NCBI GenBank assembly: GCA_037954235.1
Contig: JBBMOA010000001.1
Coordinates: 29,723,074 to 29,787,073 of the forward strand
Origin: Aulostomus chinensis
Taxonomy: Eukaryota; Chordata; Actinopteri; Syngnathiformes; Aulostomidae
DNA length: 64,000 nt
Direction of reading: 5' to 3'
Shown here: positions 14,701 to 26,884 of the stretch, piece after piece
Position numbering within the stretch: position 1 is the first letter of the stretch
Layout of the letters: each line of letters opens with the position of its first letter
Program-made: the position numbers and the translations under genes
The notes under the pieces: generated by a model
What the model saw: the letters and a program-made list of their open reading frames with translations, nothing else
Database searches by the model: none
Told to the model about the DNA's origin: nothing

Positions 14701-17029
14701 TGATGTAATGAGGGTTGCTATTTACCTAAGAAATGATGCTGCAGTGATGTGGTGAGAGTTGCGACTTACCTAAGAAATGATGCTACAGTGATGTGGTGAG
14801 AGTTGCTACGAACCTCAAAATGATGCTCCAGTGATGTAATGAGAGTTGCTACAAATGTCCAAATGATGCTACAGTGATGTAATGAGAGTTGCTAAAACCT
14901 AAGAAATGATGCTACAGTGATGTGATGAGAGTTGATAGTCATTTCAAAATCATGCTAAAGTGATGTAATGAGAGTTGCTACTTACCTAAGAAATGATGCT
15001 AGAGTGATGTGGTGAGAGTTGCTACGAACCTCAAAATGATGCTACAGTGATGTAATGAGAGTTGCTACGAATCTCAAAATGATGCGACAGTAATGTCGCG
15101 AGAGTTGCGACAATCCTCAAAATGATGCGACAGTGATGTAGTGAAAGTTGCTACGATCCTCAAAATGAGGTGGCAGTGATGTAGTGAGAGTTGATACTAA
15201 TCTCAAAATGATGCTGACAGTGATGTGGTGAGAGTTGATAGTAATTTCAAAATCACGCCAAAGTGATGTAATGAGAGTTGCTACTTTCCTACGAATTGAT
15301 GCTACAGTGATGTGGTGAGAGTTGCGACGAACCTCAAAATCATGCTACAGTGATGTAGTGAGATTTGCTACGAATCTCAAAATGATGCTCCAGTAATGTC
15401 GTGAGAGTTGCGACTATCCTCAAAATGATGCGACAGTGATGTAGTGAGAGTTGCTACGAACCTCAAAATGATGCTAATGTGATGTAATGAGAGTTGCTCC
15501 AAACCTAAGAAGTGATGCTACAGTGATGTGGTGAGAGTTGATAGTAATTTCAAAATAATGCTAAAGCGGTGTCATGAGAGTTTCTACTTCCCTAAGAAAT
15601 GATGCTACAGTGATGTAGTGAGAGTTGCTACGAACCGCAAAATGATGCTACAGTGATATAATGAGGGTTGCTATTTACCTAAGAAATAATGCTACAGTGA
15701 TGTGGTGAGAGTTGCTACGAACTTCAAAATGATGCTACAGTGATGTAATGAGGGTTGCTACGATCCTCAAAATGATGCGACAGTGATGTGGTGAGAGTTG
15801 ATAGTAATTTCCATATCACGCTAAAGTGATGTAATGAGAGTTGCTACTTTCCTAAGAAATGATGCTACAGTGATGTGGTGAGAGTTGCTACTAATCTCAA
15901 AATGATGCGACAGTGATGTAGTGAGAGTTGCTACGAATCTCAAAATGATGTTCCAGTAATGTAGTGAGAGTTGCTACGATCCTCAAAATGATGGTACAGT
16001 GATGTAATGAGGGTTGCTATTTACCTAAGAAATGATGCCACAGTTATGTGGTGAGAGTTGCTACGAACCTCAAAATGATGCTACAGTGATGTGGTGAGAG
16101 TTGCTACGAATCTCAAAATGATGCGACAGTGATGTAGTGAGAGTTGCTACTAATCTCAAAATCATGGTACAGTAATTTCGTGAGAGTTGCTACGAACCTC
16201 AAAATGATGCTTAATTGATGTAATGAGAGTTGCGACAAACCTAAGAAATGATGCTGCAGTGATGTGGTGAGAGTTGCGACTTACCTAAGAAATGATGCTA
16301 CAGTGATGTGGTGAGAGTTGCTACGAACCTCAAAATGATGCTCCAGTGATGTAATGAGAGTTGCTACAAATGTCCAAATGATGCTAAAGTGATGTAATGA
16401 GAGTTGCTAAAACCTAAGAAATGATGCTCCAGTGATGTGATGAGAGTTGATAGTCATTTCAAAATCATGCTAAAGTGATGTAATGAGAGTTGCTACTTAC
16501 CTAAGAAATGATGCTAGAGTGACGTGGTGAGAGTTGCTACGAACCTCAAAATGATGCTCCAGTGATGTAATGAGAGTTGCTACAAATGTCCAAATGATGC
16601 TACAGTGATGTAATGAGAGTTGCTAAAACCTAAGAAATGATGCTACAGTGATGTGATGAGAGTTGATAGTCATTTCAAAATCATGCTAAAGTGATGTAAT
16701 GAGAGTTGCTACTTACCTAAGAAATGATGCGAGAGTGATGTGGTGAGAGGTGCTACGATCCTTAAAATGAGGTGGCAGTGATGTAGTGAGAGTTGATAGT
16801 AAGTTCAAAATCACGCTAAAGTGATGTAATGAGAGTTGCGACAAACCTAAGAAGTGATGCTACAGTGATGTGGTGAGAGTTGCTACGAACCTCAAAATGA
16901 TGCTACAGTGATGTAATGAGGGTTGCTATTTACCAAAGAAATGATGCTACAGTGATGTGGTGAGAGTTGCTACGAACCTCAAAATGATGCTACAGTGATG
17001 TGGTGAGAGTTGCTACGAACCTCAAAATG
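11791..17029. repeat. About 5.2-kb higher-order repeat block, copy 1
   Basis: Defined by the rare monomer ATGCTAAGGTGATGTGG followed by the GAACATAAGAAGTG variant. This anchor recurs at 11791, 17030, 22575 and 25434, giving block lengths of 5239, 5545, 2859 and an unfinished last block. Internal markers, such as the AGATTTGCTACGAATC monomer at 15361 and 20775, keep the same order in consecutive blocks. Indels are whole monomers, for example five extra monomers in copy 2 near 20.1-20.4 kb. The block edge is a convention at the anchor monomer. Confidence 0.75.
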
Positions 17030-20000
17030 ATGCCAAGGTGATGTGGTGAGAGTTGCTCCAAATCTCAAAATGATGCGACAATGATGTAGTGAGAGTTGCT
17101 ACGAACATAAGAAGTGATGCTACAGTGATGGAATGAGAGTTGCTACGAATCTCAAAATCATGGTACAGTAATGTCTTGAGAGTTGCTCCGAACCTCAAAA
17201 TGATGCTACAGTAATGTAGTGAGAGTTGCTACGAACGTAAGAAATGATGCTACAGTGATTTACTGAGAGTTGCTAAAAATGTCCAAATGATGCGACAGTG
17301 ATGTAGTGAGAGTTGCTACGAACCGCAAAATGATGCTACCGTCATATAATAAGGGTTGCTATTTACCTAAGAAATGATGCTACAGTGATGTGGTGAGAGT
17401 TGCTACGAACTTCAAAATGATGCTACAGTGATGTAATGAGGGTTGCTACGATCCTCAAAATGATGCGACAGTGATGTGGTGAGAGTTGCGACTAATTTCA
17501 AAATGATGCTCCAGTGATGTAGTGAGAGTTGCTACGATCCTCAAAATGATGCTACAGTGATGTGGTGAGAGTTGCTACGAACCTCAAAATGATGCTACAG
17601 TGATGTAATGAGGGTTGCTATTTACCTAAGAAATGATGCTACAGTGATGTGGTGAGAGTTGCTACGAATCTCAAAATGATGCTACAGTAATGTCGCGAGA
17701 GTTGCGACTATCCTCAAAATGATGCGACAGTGATGTATAGAGAGTTGCTACGATCCTTAAAATGAGGTGGCAGTGATGTAGTGAGAGTTGATACTAATCT
17801 CAAAATGATGCTGACAGTGATGTGGTGAGAGTTGATCGTAATTTCAAAATCACACCAAAGTGATGTAAAGAGAGTTGCTAAAAACCTAAGAAGTGATGCT
17901 ACAGTGATGTGGTGAGAGTTCATAGTAATTTCAAAATGATGCTAAAGGGGTTTAATGAGAGTTGCTACTTCCCTAAGAAATGATGCTCCAGTGATGTGGT
18001 GAGAGTTGATAGTAATTTCAAAATCACTCTAAAGTGATGTAATGAGAGGTGCTACTTTCCTAAGAAATGATGCTCCAGTGATGTGGTGAGAGTTGCAACG
18101 AATCTCAAAATGATGCTACAGTGATGTAATGAGGGTTGCTATTTACCTAAGAAATGATGCTACAGTGATGTGGTGAGAGTTGCTACGAATCTCAAAATGA
18201 TGCTACAGTGATGTGGTGAGACTTGCTACGAATCTCAAAATGATGCGACAGTGATGTAGTAAGAGTTGCTACGATCCTCAAAATGATGCTAAAGTGATGT
18301 AATTAGAGTTGCGACAAACATAAGAAGTGATGCTACAGTGATGTAGTGAGAGTTACTACGAACCGCAAAATGATGCTCCAGTGAAATAATGAGGGTTGCT
18401 ATTTACCTAAGAAATGATGCTACAGTGATGTGGTGAGAGTTGCTACGAATCTCAAAATGATGCTACAGTGATGTGGTGAGACTTGCTACGAATCTCAAAA
18501 TGATGCGACAGTGATGTAGTAAGAGTTGCTACGATCCTCAAACTGATGCTAAAGTGATGTAATTAGAGTTGCGACAAACCTAAGAAGTGATGCTACAGTG
18601 ATGTAGTGAGAGTTACTACGAACCGCAAAATGATGCTCCAGTGAAATAATGAGGGTTGCTATTTACCTAAGAAATGATGCCACAGTGATGTGGTGAGAGT
18701 TGCTACGAACCTCAAAATGATGCTACAGTGATGTGGTGAGAGTTGCTACGAATCTCAAAATGATGCGACAGTGATGTAGTGAGAGTTGCTACGAACCTAA
18801 GAAGTGATGCTACAGTGATGTAATGAGAGTTGCTACTAATCTCAAAATCATGGTACAGTAATGTCGTGAGAGTTGCTACGAACCTCAAAATGATGCTAAA
18901 TTGATGTAATGACAGTTGCTACTTCCCTAAGAAATGATGCTACAATGATGTCGCGAGAGTTGCGACTATCCTCAAAATGATGCGACAGTGATGTAGTGAG
19001 AGTTGCTACGATCCTCAAAATGATGCTACAGTGATGTGGTGAGAGTTGCTACGAATCTCAAAATGATGCTACAGTAATGTCGCGAGAGTTGCGACTATCC
19101 TCAAAATGATGCGACAGTTATGTAGTGAGAGTTGCTACGATCCTCAAAATGATGCGACAGTGATGTGGTGAGAGTTGCTACGATCCTTAAAATGAGGTGG
19201 CAGCGATGTAGTGAGAGTTGATACTAATCTCAAAATGATGCTGACAGTGATGTCATGAGAGTTGATAGTAATTTCAAAATCACGCTAAAGTGATGTAATG
19301 AGAGTTGCTACAAACCTAAGAAGTGATGCGACAGTGATGTGGTGAGAGTTGATAGTAATTTCAAAATAATGCTAAAGGGGTGTAATGAGAGTTGCTACTT
19401 CCCTAAGAAATGATGCTACAGTGATGTGGTCAGAGTTGCTACGAACCGCAAAATGATGCTACAGTGATATAATGAGGGTTGCTATTTACCTAAGAAATGA
19501 TGCCACAGTGATGTGGTGAGAGTTGCTACGAACCTCAAAATGATGCTACAGTGATGTGGTGAGAGTTGCTACGAATCTCAAAATGATGCGACAGTGATGT
19601 AGTGAGAGTTGCTACGAACCTAAGAAGTGATGCTACAGTGATGTAATGAGAGTTGCTACTAATCTCAAAATCATGGTACAGTAATTTCGTGAGAGTTGCT
19701 ACGAACCTCAAAATGATGCTTAAGTGATGTAATGAGAGTTGCGACAAACCTAAGAAGTGATGCTACAGTGATGTGGTGAGAGTTGATAGTAATTTCAAAA
19801 TAATGCTAAAGCGGTGTAATGAGAGTTGCTACTTCCCTAAGAAATGATGCTACAGTGATGTGGTGAGAGTTGCTACGAACCTCAAAATGATGCTACAGTG
19901 ATGTAATGAGGGTTGCTATTTACCTAAGAAATGATGCTGCAGTGATGTGGTGAGAGTTGCGACTTACCTAAGAAATGATGCTACAGTGATGTGGTGAGAG

Positions 20001-22574
20001 TTGCTACGAACCTCAAAATGATGCTCCAGTGATGTAATGAGAGTTGCTACAAATGTCCAAATGATGCTAAAGTGATGTAATGAGAGTTGCTAAAACCTAA
20101 GAAATGATGCTCCAGTGATGTGATGAGAGTTGATAGTCATTTCAAAATCATGCTAAAGTGATGTAATGAGAGTTGCTACTTACCTAAGAAATGATGCTAG
20201 AGTGACGTGGTGAGAGTTGCTACGAACCTCAAAATGATGCTCCAGTGATGTAATGAGAGTTGCTACAAATGTCCAAATGATGCTACAGTGATGTAATGAG
20301 AGTTGCTAAAACCTAAGAAATGATGCTACAGTGATGTGATGAGAGTTGATAGTCATTTCAAAATCATGCTAAAGTGATGTAATGAGAGTTGCTACTTACC
20401 TAAGAAATGATGCTAGAGTGATGTGGTGAGAGTTGCTACGAACCTCAAAATGATGCTACAGTGATGTAATGAGAGTTGCTACGAATCTCAAAATGATGCT
20501 ACAGTAATGTCGCGAGAGTTGCGACAATCCTCAAAATGATGCGACAGTGATGTAGTGAAAGTTGCTACGATCCTCAAAATGAGGTGGCAGTGATGTAGTG
20601 AGAGTTGATACTAATCTCAAAATGATGCTGACAGTGATGTGGTGAGAGTTGATAGTAATTTCAAAATCACGCCAAAGTGATGTAATAAGAGTTGCTACTT
20701 TCCTACGAATTGATGCTACAGTGATGTGGTGAGAGTTGCGACAAACCTCAAAATCATGCTACAGTGATGTAGTGAGATTTGCTACGAATCTCAAAATGAT
20801 GCTCCAGTAATGTCGTGAGAGTTGCGACTATCCTCAAAATGATGCGACAGTGATGTAGTGAGAGTTGCTACGAACCTCAAAATGATGCTAATGTGATGTA
20901 ATGAGAGTTGCTCCAAACCTAAGAAGTGATGCTACAGTGATGTGGTGAGAGTTGATAGTAATTTCAAAATAATGCTAAAGCGGTGTCATGAGAGTTTCTA
21001 CTTCCCTAAGAAATGATGCTACAGTGATGTAGTGAGAGTTGCTACGAACCGCAAAATGATGCTACAGTGATATAATGAGGGTTGCTATTTACCTAAGAAA
21101 TGATGCTACAGTGAAGTGGTGAGAGTTGCTACGAACTTCAAAATGATGCTACAGTGATGTAATGAGGGTTGCTACGATCCTCAAAATGATGCGACAGTGA
21201 TGTGGTGAGAGTTGATAGTAATTTCCATATCACGCTAAAGTGATGTAATGAGAGTTGCTACTTTCCTAAGAAATGATGCTACAGTGATGTGGTGAGAGTT
21301 GCGACTATCCTCAAAATGATGCGACAGTGATTTAGTGAGAGTTGCTACGAATCTCAAAATGATGTTCCAGTAATGTAGTGAGAGTTGCTACGATCCTCAA
21401 AATGATGGTACAGTGATGTAATGAGGGTTGCTATTTACCTAAGAAATGATGCCACAGTGATGTGGTGAGAGTTGCTACGAACCTCAAAATGATGCTACAG
21501 TGATGTGGTGAGAGTTGCTACGAATCTCAAAATGATGCGACAGTGATGTAGTGAGAGTTGCTACTAATCTCAAAATCATGGTACAGTAATTTCGTGAGAG
21601 TTGCTACGAACCTCAAAATGATGCTTAAGTGATGTAATGAGAGTTGCGACAAACCTAAGAAGTGATGCTACAGTGATGTGGTGAGAGTTGATAGTAATTT
21701 CAAAATAATGCTAAAGCGGTGTAATGAGAGTTGCTACTTCCCTAAGAAATGATGCTACAGTGATGTGGTGAGAGTTGCAACGAACCTCAAAATGATGCTA
21801 CAGTGATGTAATGAGGGTTGCTATTTACCTAAGAAATGATGCTGCAGTGATGTGGTGAGAGTTGCGACTTACCTAAGAAATGATGCTACAGTGATGTGGT
21901 GAGAGTTGCTACGAACCTCAAAATGATGCTCCAGTGATGTAATGAGAGTTGCTACAAATGTCCAAATGATGCTAAAGTGATGTAATGAGAGTTGCTAAAA
22001 CCTAAGAAATGATGCTCCAGTGATGTGATGAGAGTTGATAGTCATTTCAAAATCATGCTAAAGTGATATAATGAGAGTTGCTACTTACCTAAGAAATGAT
22101 GCTAGAGTGACGTGGTGAGAGTTGCTACGAACCTCAAAATGATGCTCCAGTGATGTAATGAGAGTTGCTACAAATGTCCAAATGATGCTACAGTGATGTA
22201 ATGAGAGTTGCTAAAACCTAAGAAATGATGCTACAGTGATGTGATGAGAGTTGATAGTCATTTCAAAATCATGCTAAAGTGATGTAATGAGAGTTGCTAC
22301 TTACCTTAGAAATGATGCTAGAGTGATGTGGTGAGAGGTGCTACGATCCTTAAAATGAGGTGGCAGTGATGTAGTGAGAGTTGATAGTAAGTTCAAAATC
22401 ACGCTAAAGTGATGTAATGAGAGTTGCGACAAACCTAAGAAGTGATGCTACAGTGATGTGGTGAGAGTTGCTACGAACCTCAAAATGATGCTACAGTGAT
22501 GTAATGAGGGTTGCTATTTACCAAAGAAATGATGCTACAGTGATGTGGTGAGAGTTGCTACGAACCTCAAAATG
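17030..22574. repeat. About 5.5-kb higher-order repeat block, copy 2
   Basis: Begins at the ATGCCAAGGTGATGTGG anchor monomer and keeps the subtype order of the preceding block at offsets of 5198-5414 bp, stepping by whole monomers. The region just upstream of the anchor matches the third copy at offset 5588 and the region after it at 5545, a clean one-monomer (43 bp) difference. This is the pattern expected from unequal exchange or replication slippage in register. Confidence 0.75.
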
Positions 22575-25500
22575 ATGCCAAGGTGATGTGGTGAGAGTTG
22601 CTCCAAATCTCAAAATGATGCGACAATGATGTAGTGAGAGTTGCTACGAACATAAGAAGTGATGCTACAGTGATGGAATGAGAGTTGCTACGAATCTCAA
22701 AATCATGGTACAGTAATGTCTTGAGAGTTGCTCCGAACCTCAAAATGATGCTACAGTAATGTAGTGAGAGTTGCTACGAACGTAAGAAATGATGCTACAG
22801 TGATTTACTGAGAGTTGCTAAAAATGTCCAAATGATGCGACAGTGATGTAGTGAGAGTTGCTACGAACCGCAAAATGATGCTACCGTCATATAATAAGGG
22901 TTGCTATTTACCTAAGAAATGATGCTACAGTGATGTGGTGAGAGTTGCTACGAACTTCAAAATGATGCTACAGTGATGTAATGAGGGTTGCTACGATTCT
23001 CAAAATGATGCGACAGTGATGTGGTGAGAGTTGCGACTAATTTCAAAATGATGCTCCAGTGATGTAGTGAGAGTTGCTACGATCCTCAAAATGATGCTAC
23101 AGTGATGTGGTGAGAGTTGCTACGAACCTCAAAATGATGCTACAGTGATGTAATGAGGGTTGCTATTTACCTAAGAAATGATGCTACAGTGATGTGGTGA
23201 GAGTTGCTACGAATCTCAAAATGATGCTACAGTAGTGTCGCGAGAGTTGCGACTATCCTCAAAATGATGCGACAGTGATGTATAGAGAGTTGCTACGATC
23301 CTTAAAATGAGGTGGCAGTAATGTAGTGAGAGTTGATACTAATCTCAAAATGATGCTGACAGTGATGTGGTGAGAGTTGATCGTAATTTCAAAATCACAC
23401 CAAAGTGATGTAAAGAGAGTTGCTAAAAACCTAAGAAGTGATGCTACAGTGATGTGGTGAGAGTTCATAGTAATTTCAAAATGATGCTAAAGGGGTTTAA
23501 TGAGAGTTGCTACTTCCCTAAGAAATGATGCTCCAGTGATGTGGTGAGAGTTGATAGTAATTTCAAAATCACTCTAAAGTGATGTAATGAGAGGTGCTAC
23601 TTTCCTAAGAAATGATGCTCCAGTGATGTGGTGAGAGTTGCAACGAATCTCAAAATGATGCTACAGTGATGTAATGAGGGTTGCTATTTACCTAAGAAAT
23701 GATGCTACAGTGATGTGGTGAGAGTTGCTACGAATCTCAAAATGATGCTACAGTGATGTGGTGAGACTTGCTACGAATCTCAAAATGATGCGACAGTGAT
23801 GTAGTAAGAGTTGCTACGATCCTCAAAATGATGCTAAAGTGATGTAATTAGAGTTGCGACAAACATAAGAAGTGATGCTACAGTGATGTAGTGAGAGTTA
23901 CTACGAACCGCAAAATGATGCTCCAGTGAAATAATGAGGGTTGCTATTTACCTAAGAAATGATGCTACAGTGATGTGGTGAGAGTTGCTACGAATCTCAA
24001 AATGATGCTACAGTGATGTGGTGAGACTTGCTTCGAATCTCAAAATGATGCGACAGTGATGTAGTAAGAGTTGCTACGATCCTCAAAATGATGCTAAAGT
24101 GATGTAATTAGAGTTGCGACAAACCTAAGAAGTGATGCTACAGTGATGTGGTGAGAGTTGCGACTATCCTCAAAATGATGCGACAGTGATGTAGTGAGAG
24201 TTGCTACGAATCTCAAAATGATGTTCCAGTAATGTAGTGAGAGTTGCTACGATCCTCAAAATGATGGTACAGTGATGTAATGAGGGTTGCTATTTACCTA
24301 AGAAATGATGCCACAGTGATGTGGTGAGAGTTGCTACGAACCTCAAAATGATGCTACAGTGATGTGGTGAGAGTTGCTACGAATCTCAAAATGATGCGAC
24401 AGTGATGTAGTGAGAGTTGCTACTAATCTCAAAATCATGGTACAGTAATTTCGTGAGAGTTGCTACGAACCTCAAAATGATGCTTAAGTGATGTAATGAG
24501 AGTTGCGACAAACCTAAGAAGTGATGCTACAGTGATGTGGTGAGAGTTGATAGTAATTTCAAAATAATGCTAAAGCGGTGTAATGAGAGTTGCTACTTCC
24601 CTAAGAAATGATGCTACAGTGATGTGGTGAGAGTTGCAACGAACCTCAAAATGATGCTACAGTGATGTAATGAGGGTTGCTATTTACCTAAGAAATGATG
24701 CTGCAGTGATGTGGTGAGAGTTGCGACTTACCTAAGAAATGATGCTACAGTGATGTGGTGAGAGTTGCTACGAACCTCAAAATGATGCTCCAGTGATGTA
24801 ATGAGAGTTGCTACAAATGTCCAAATGATGCTAAAGTGATGTAATGAGAGTTGCTAAAACCTAAGAAATGATGCTCCAGTGATGTGATGAGAGTTGATAG
24901 TCATTTCAAAATCATGCTCAAGTGATATAATGAGAGTTGCTACTTACCTAAGAAATGATGCTAGAGTGACGTGGTGAGAGTTGCTACGAACCTCAAAATG
25001 ATGCTCCAGTGATGTAATGAGAGTTGCTACAAATGTCCAAATGATGCTACAGTGATGTAATGAGAGTTGCTAAAACCTAAGAAATGATGCTACAGTGATG
25101 TGATGAGAGTTGATAGTCATTTCAAAATCATGCTAAAGTGATGTAATGAGAGTTGCTACTTACCTAAGAAATGATGCTAGAGTGATGTGGTGAGAGGTGC
25201 TACGATCCTTAAAATGAGGTGGCAGTGATGTAGTGAGAGTTGATAGTAAGTTCAAAATCACGCTAAAGTGATGTAATGAGAGTTGCGACAAACCTAAGAA
25301 GTGATGCTACAGTGATGTGGTGAGAGTTGCTACGAACCTCAAAATGATGCTACAGTGATGTAATGAGGGTTGCTATTTACCAAAGAAATGATGCTACAGT
25401 GATGTGGTGAGAGTTGCTACGAACCTCAAAATGATGCCAAGGTGATGTGGTGAGAGTTGCTCCAAATCTCAAAATGATGCGACAATGATGTAGTGAGAGT

Positions 25501-26884
25501 TGCTACGAACATAAGAAGTGATGCTACAGTGATGGAATGAGAGTTGCTACGAATCTCAAAATCATGGTACAGTAATGTCTTGAGAGTTGCTCCGAACCTC
25601 AAAATGATGCTACAGTAATGTAGTGAGAGTTGCTACGAACGTAAGAAATGATGCTACCGTGATTTACTGAGAGTTGCTAAAAATGTCCAAATGATGCGAC
25701 AGTGATGTAGTGAGAGTTGCTACGAACCGCAAAATGATGCTACCGTCATATAATAAGGGTTGCTATTTACCTAAGAAATGATGCTACAGTGATGTGGTGA
25801 GAGTTGCTACGAACTTCAAAATGATGCTACAGTGATGTAATGAGGGTTGCTACGATCCTCAAAATGATGCGACAGTGATGTGGTGAGAGTTGCGACTAAT
25901 TTCAAAATGATGCTCCAGTGATGTAGTGAGAGTTGCTACGATCCTCAAAATGATGCTACAGTGATGTGGTGAGAGTTGCTACGAACCTCAAAATGATGCT
26001 ACAGTGATGTAATGAGGGTTGCTATTTACCTAAGAAATGATGCTACAGTGATGTGGTGAGAGTTGCTACGAATCTCAAAATGATGCTACAGTAATGTCGC
26101 GAGAGTTGCGACTATCCTCAAAATGATGCGACAGTGATGTATAGAGAGTTGCTACGATCCTTAAAATGAGGTGGCAGTGATGTAGTGAGAGTTGATACTA
26201 ATCTCAAAATGATGCTGACAGTGATGTGGTGAGAGTTGATCGTAATTTCAAAATCACACCAAAGTGATGTAAAGAGAGTTGCTAAAAACCTAAGAAGTGA
26301 TGCTACAGTGATGTGGTGAGAGTTCATAGTAATTTCAAAATGATGCTAAAGGGGTTTAATGAGAGTTGCTACTTCCCTAAGAAATGATGCTCCAGTGATG
26401 TGGTGAGAGTTGATAGTAATTTCAAAATCACTCTAAAGTGATGTAATGAGAGGTGCTACTTTCCTAAGAAATGATGCTCCAGTGATGTGGTGAGAGTTGC
26501 AACGAATCTCAAAATGATGCTACAGTGATGTAATGAGGGTTGCTATTTACCTAAGAAATGATGCTACAGTGATGTGGTGAGAGTTGCTACGAATCTCAAA
26601 ATGATGCTACAGTGATGTGGTGAGACTTGCTACGAATCTCAAAATGATGCGACAGTGATGTAGTAAGAGTTGCTACGATCCTCAAAATGATGCTAAAGTG
26701 ATGTAATTAGAGTTGCGACAAACATAAGAAGTGATGCTACAGTGATGTAGTGAGAGTTACTACGAACCGCAAAATGATGCTCCAGTGAAATAATGAGGGT
26801 TGCTATTTACCTAAGAAATGATGCTACAGTGATGTGGTGAGAGTTGCTACGAATCTCAAAATGATGCTACAGTGATGTGGTGAG
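21274..26884. repeat. Recent 2,859-bp tandem duplication spanning copies 3 and 4
   Basis: About 21274-24025 matches 24133-26884 at a constant offset of 2859 bp (for example GAGAGTTGCTCCAAATC at 22595 and 25454). Differences noticed by eye are isolated single bases: GATTTAGTG versus GATGTAGTG, CAGTAGTGTCGC versus CAGTAATGTCGC, TTACCTTAG versus TTACCTAAG. The match ends abruptly at GAGACTTGCTTCG versus GAGAGTTGCTACG. The offset is about half of the neighbouring 5.5 kb blocks, so this is a truncated block copied once more. Confidence 0.85.
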
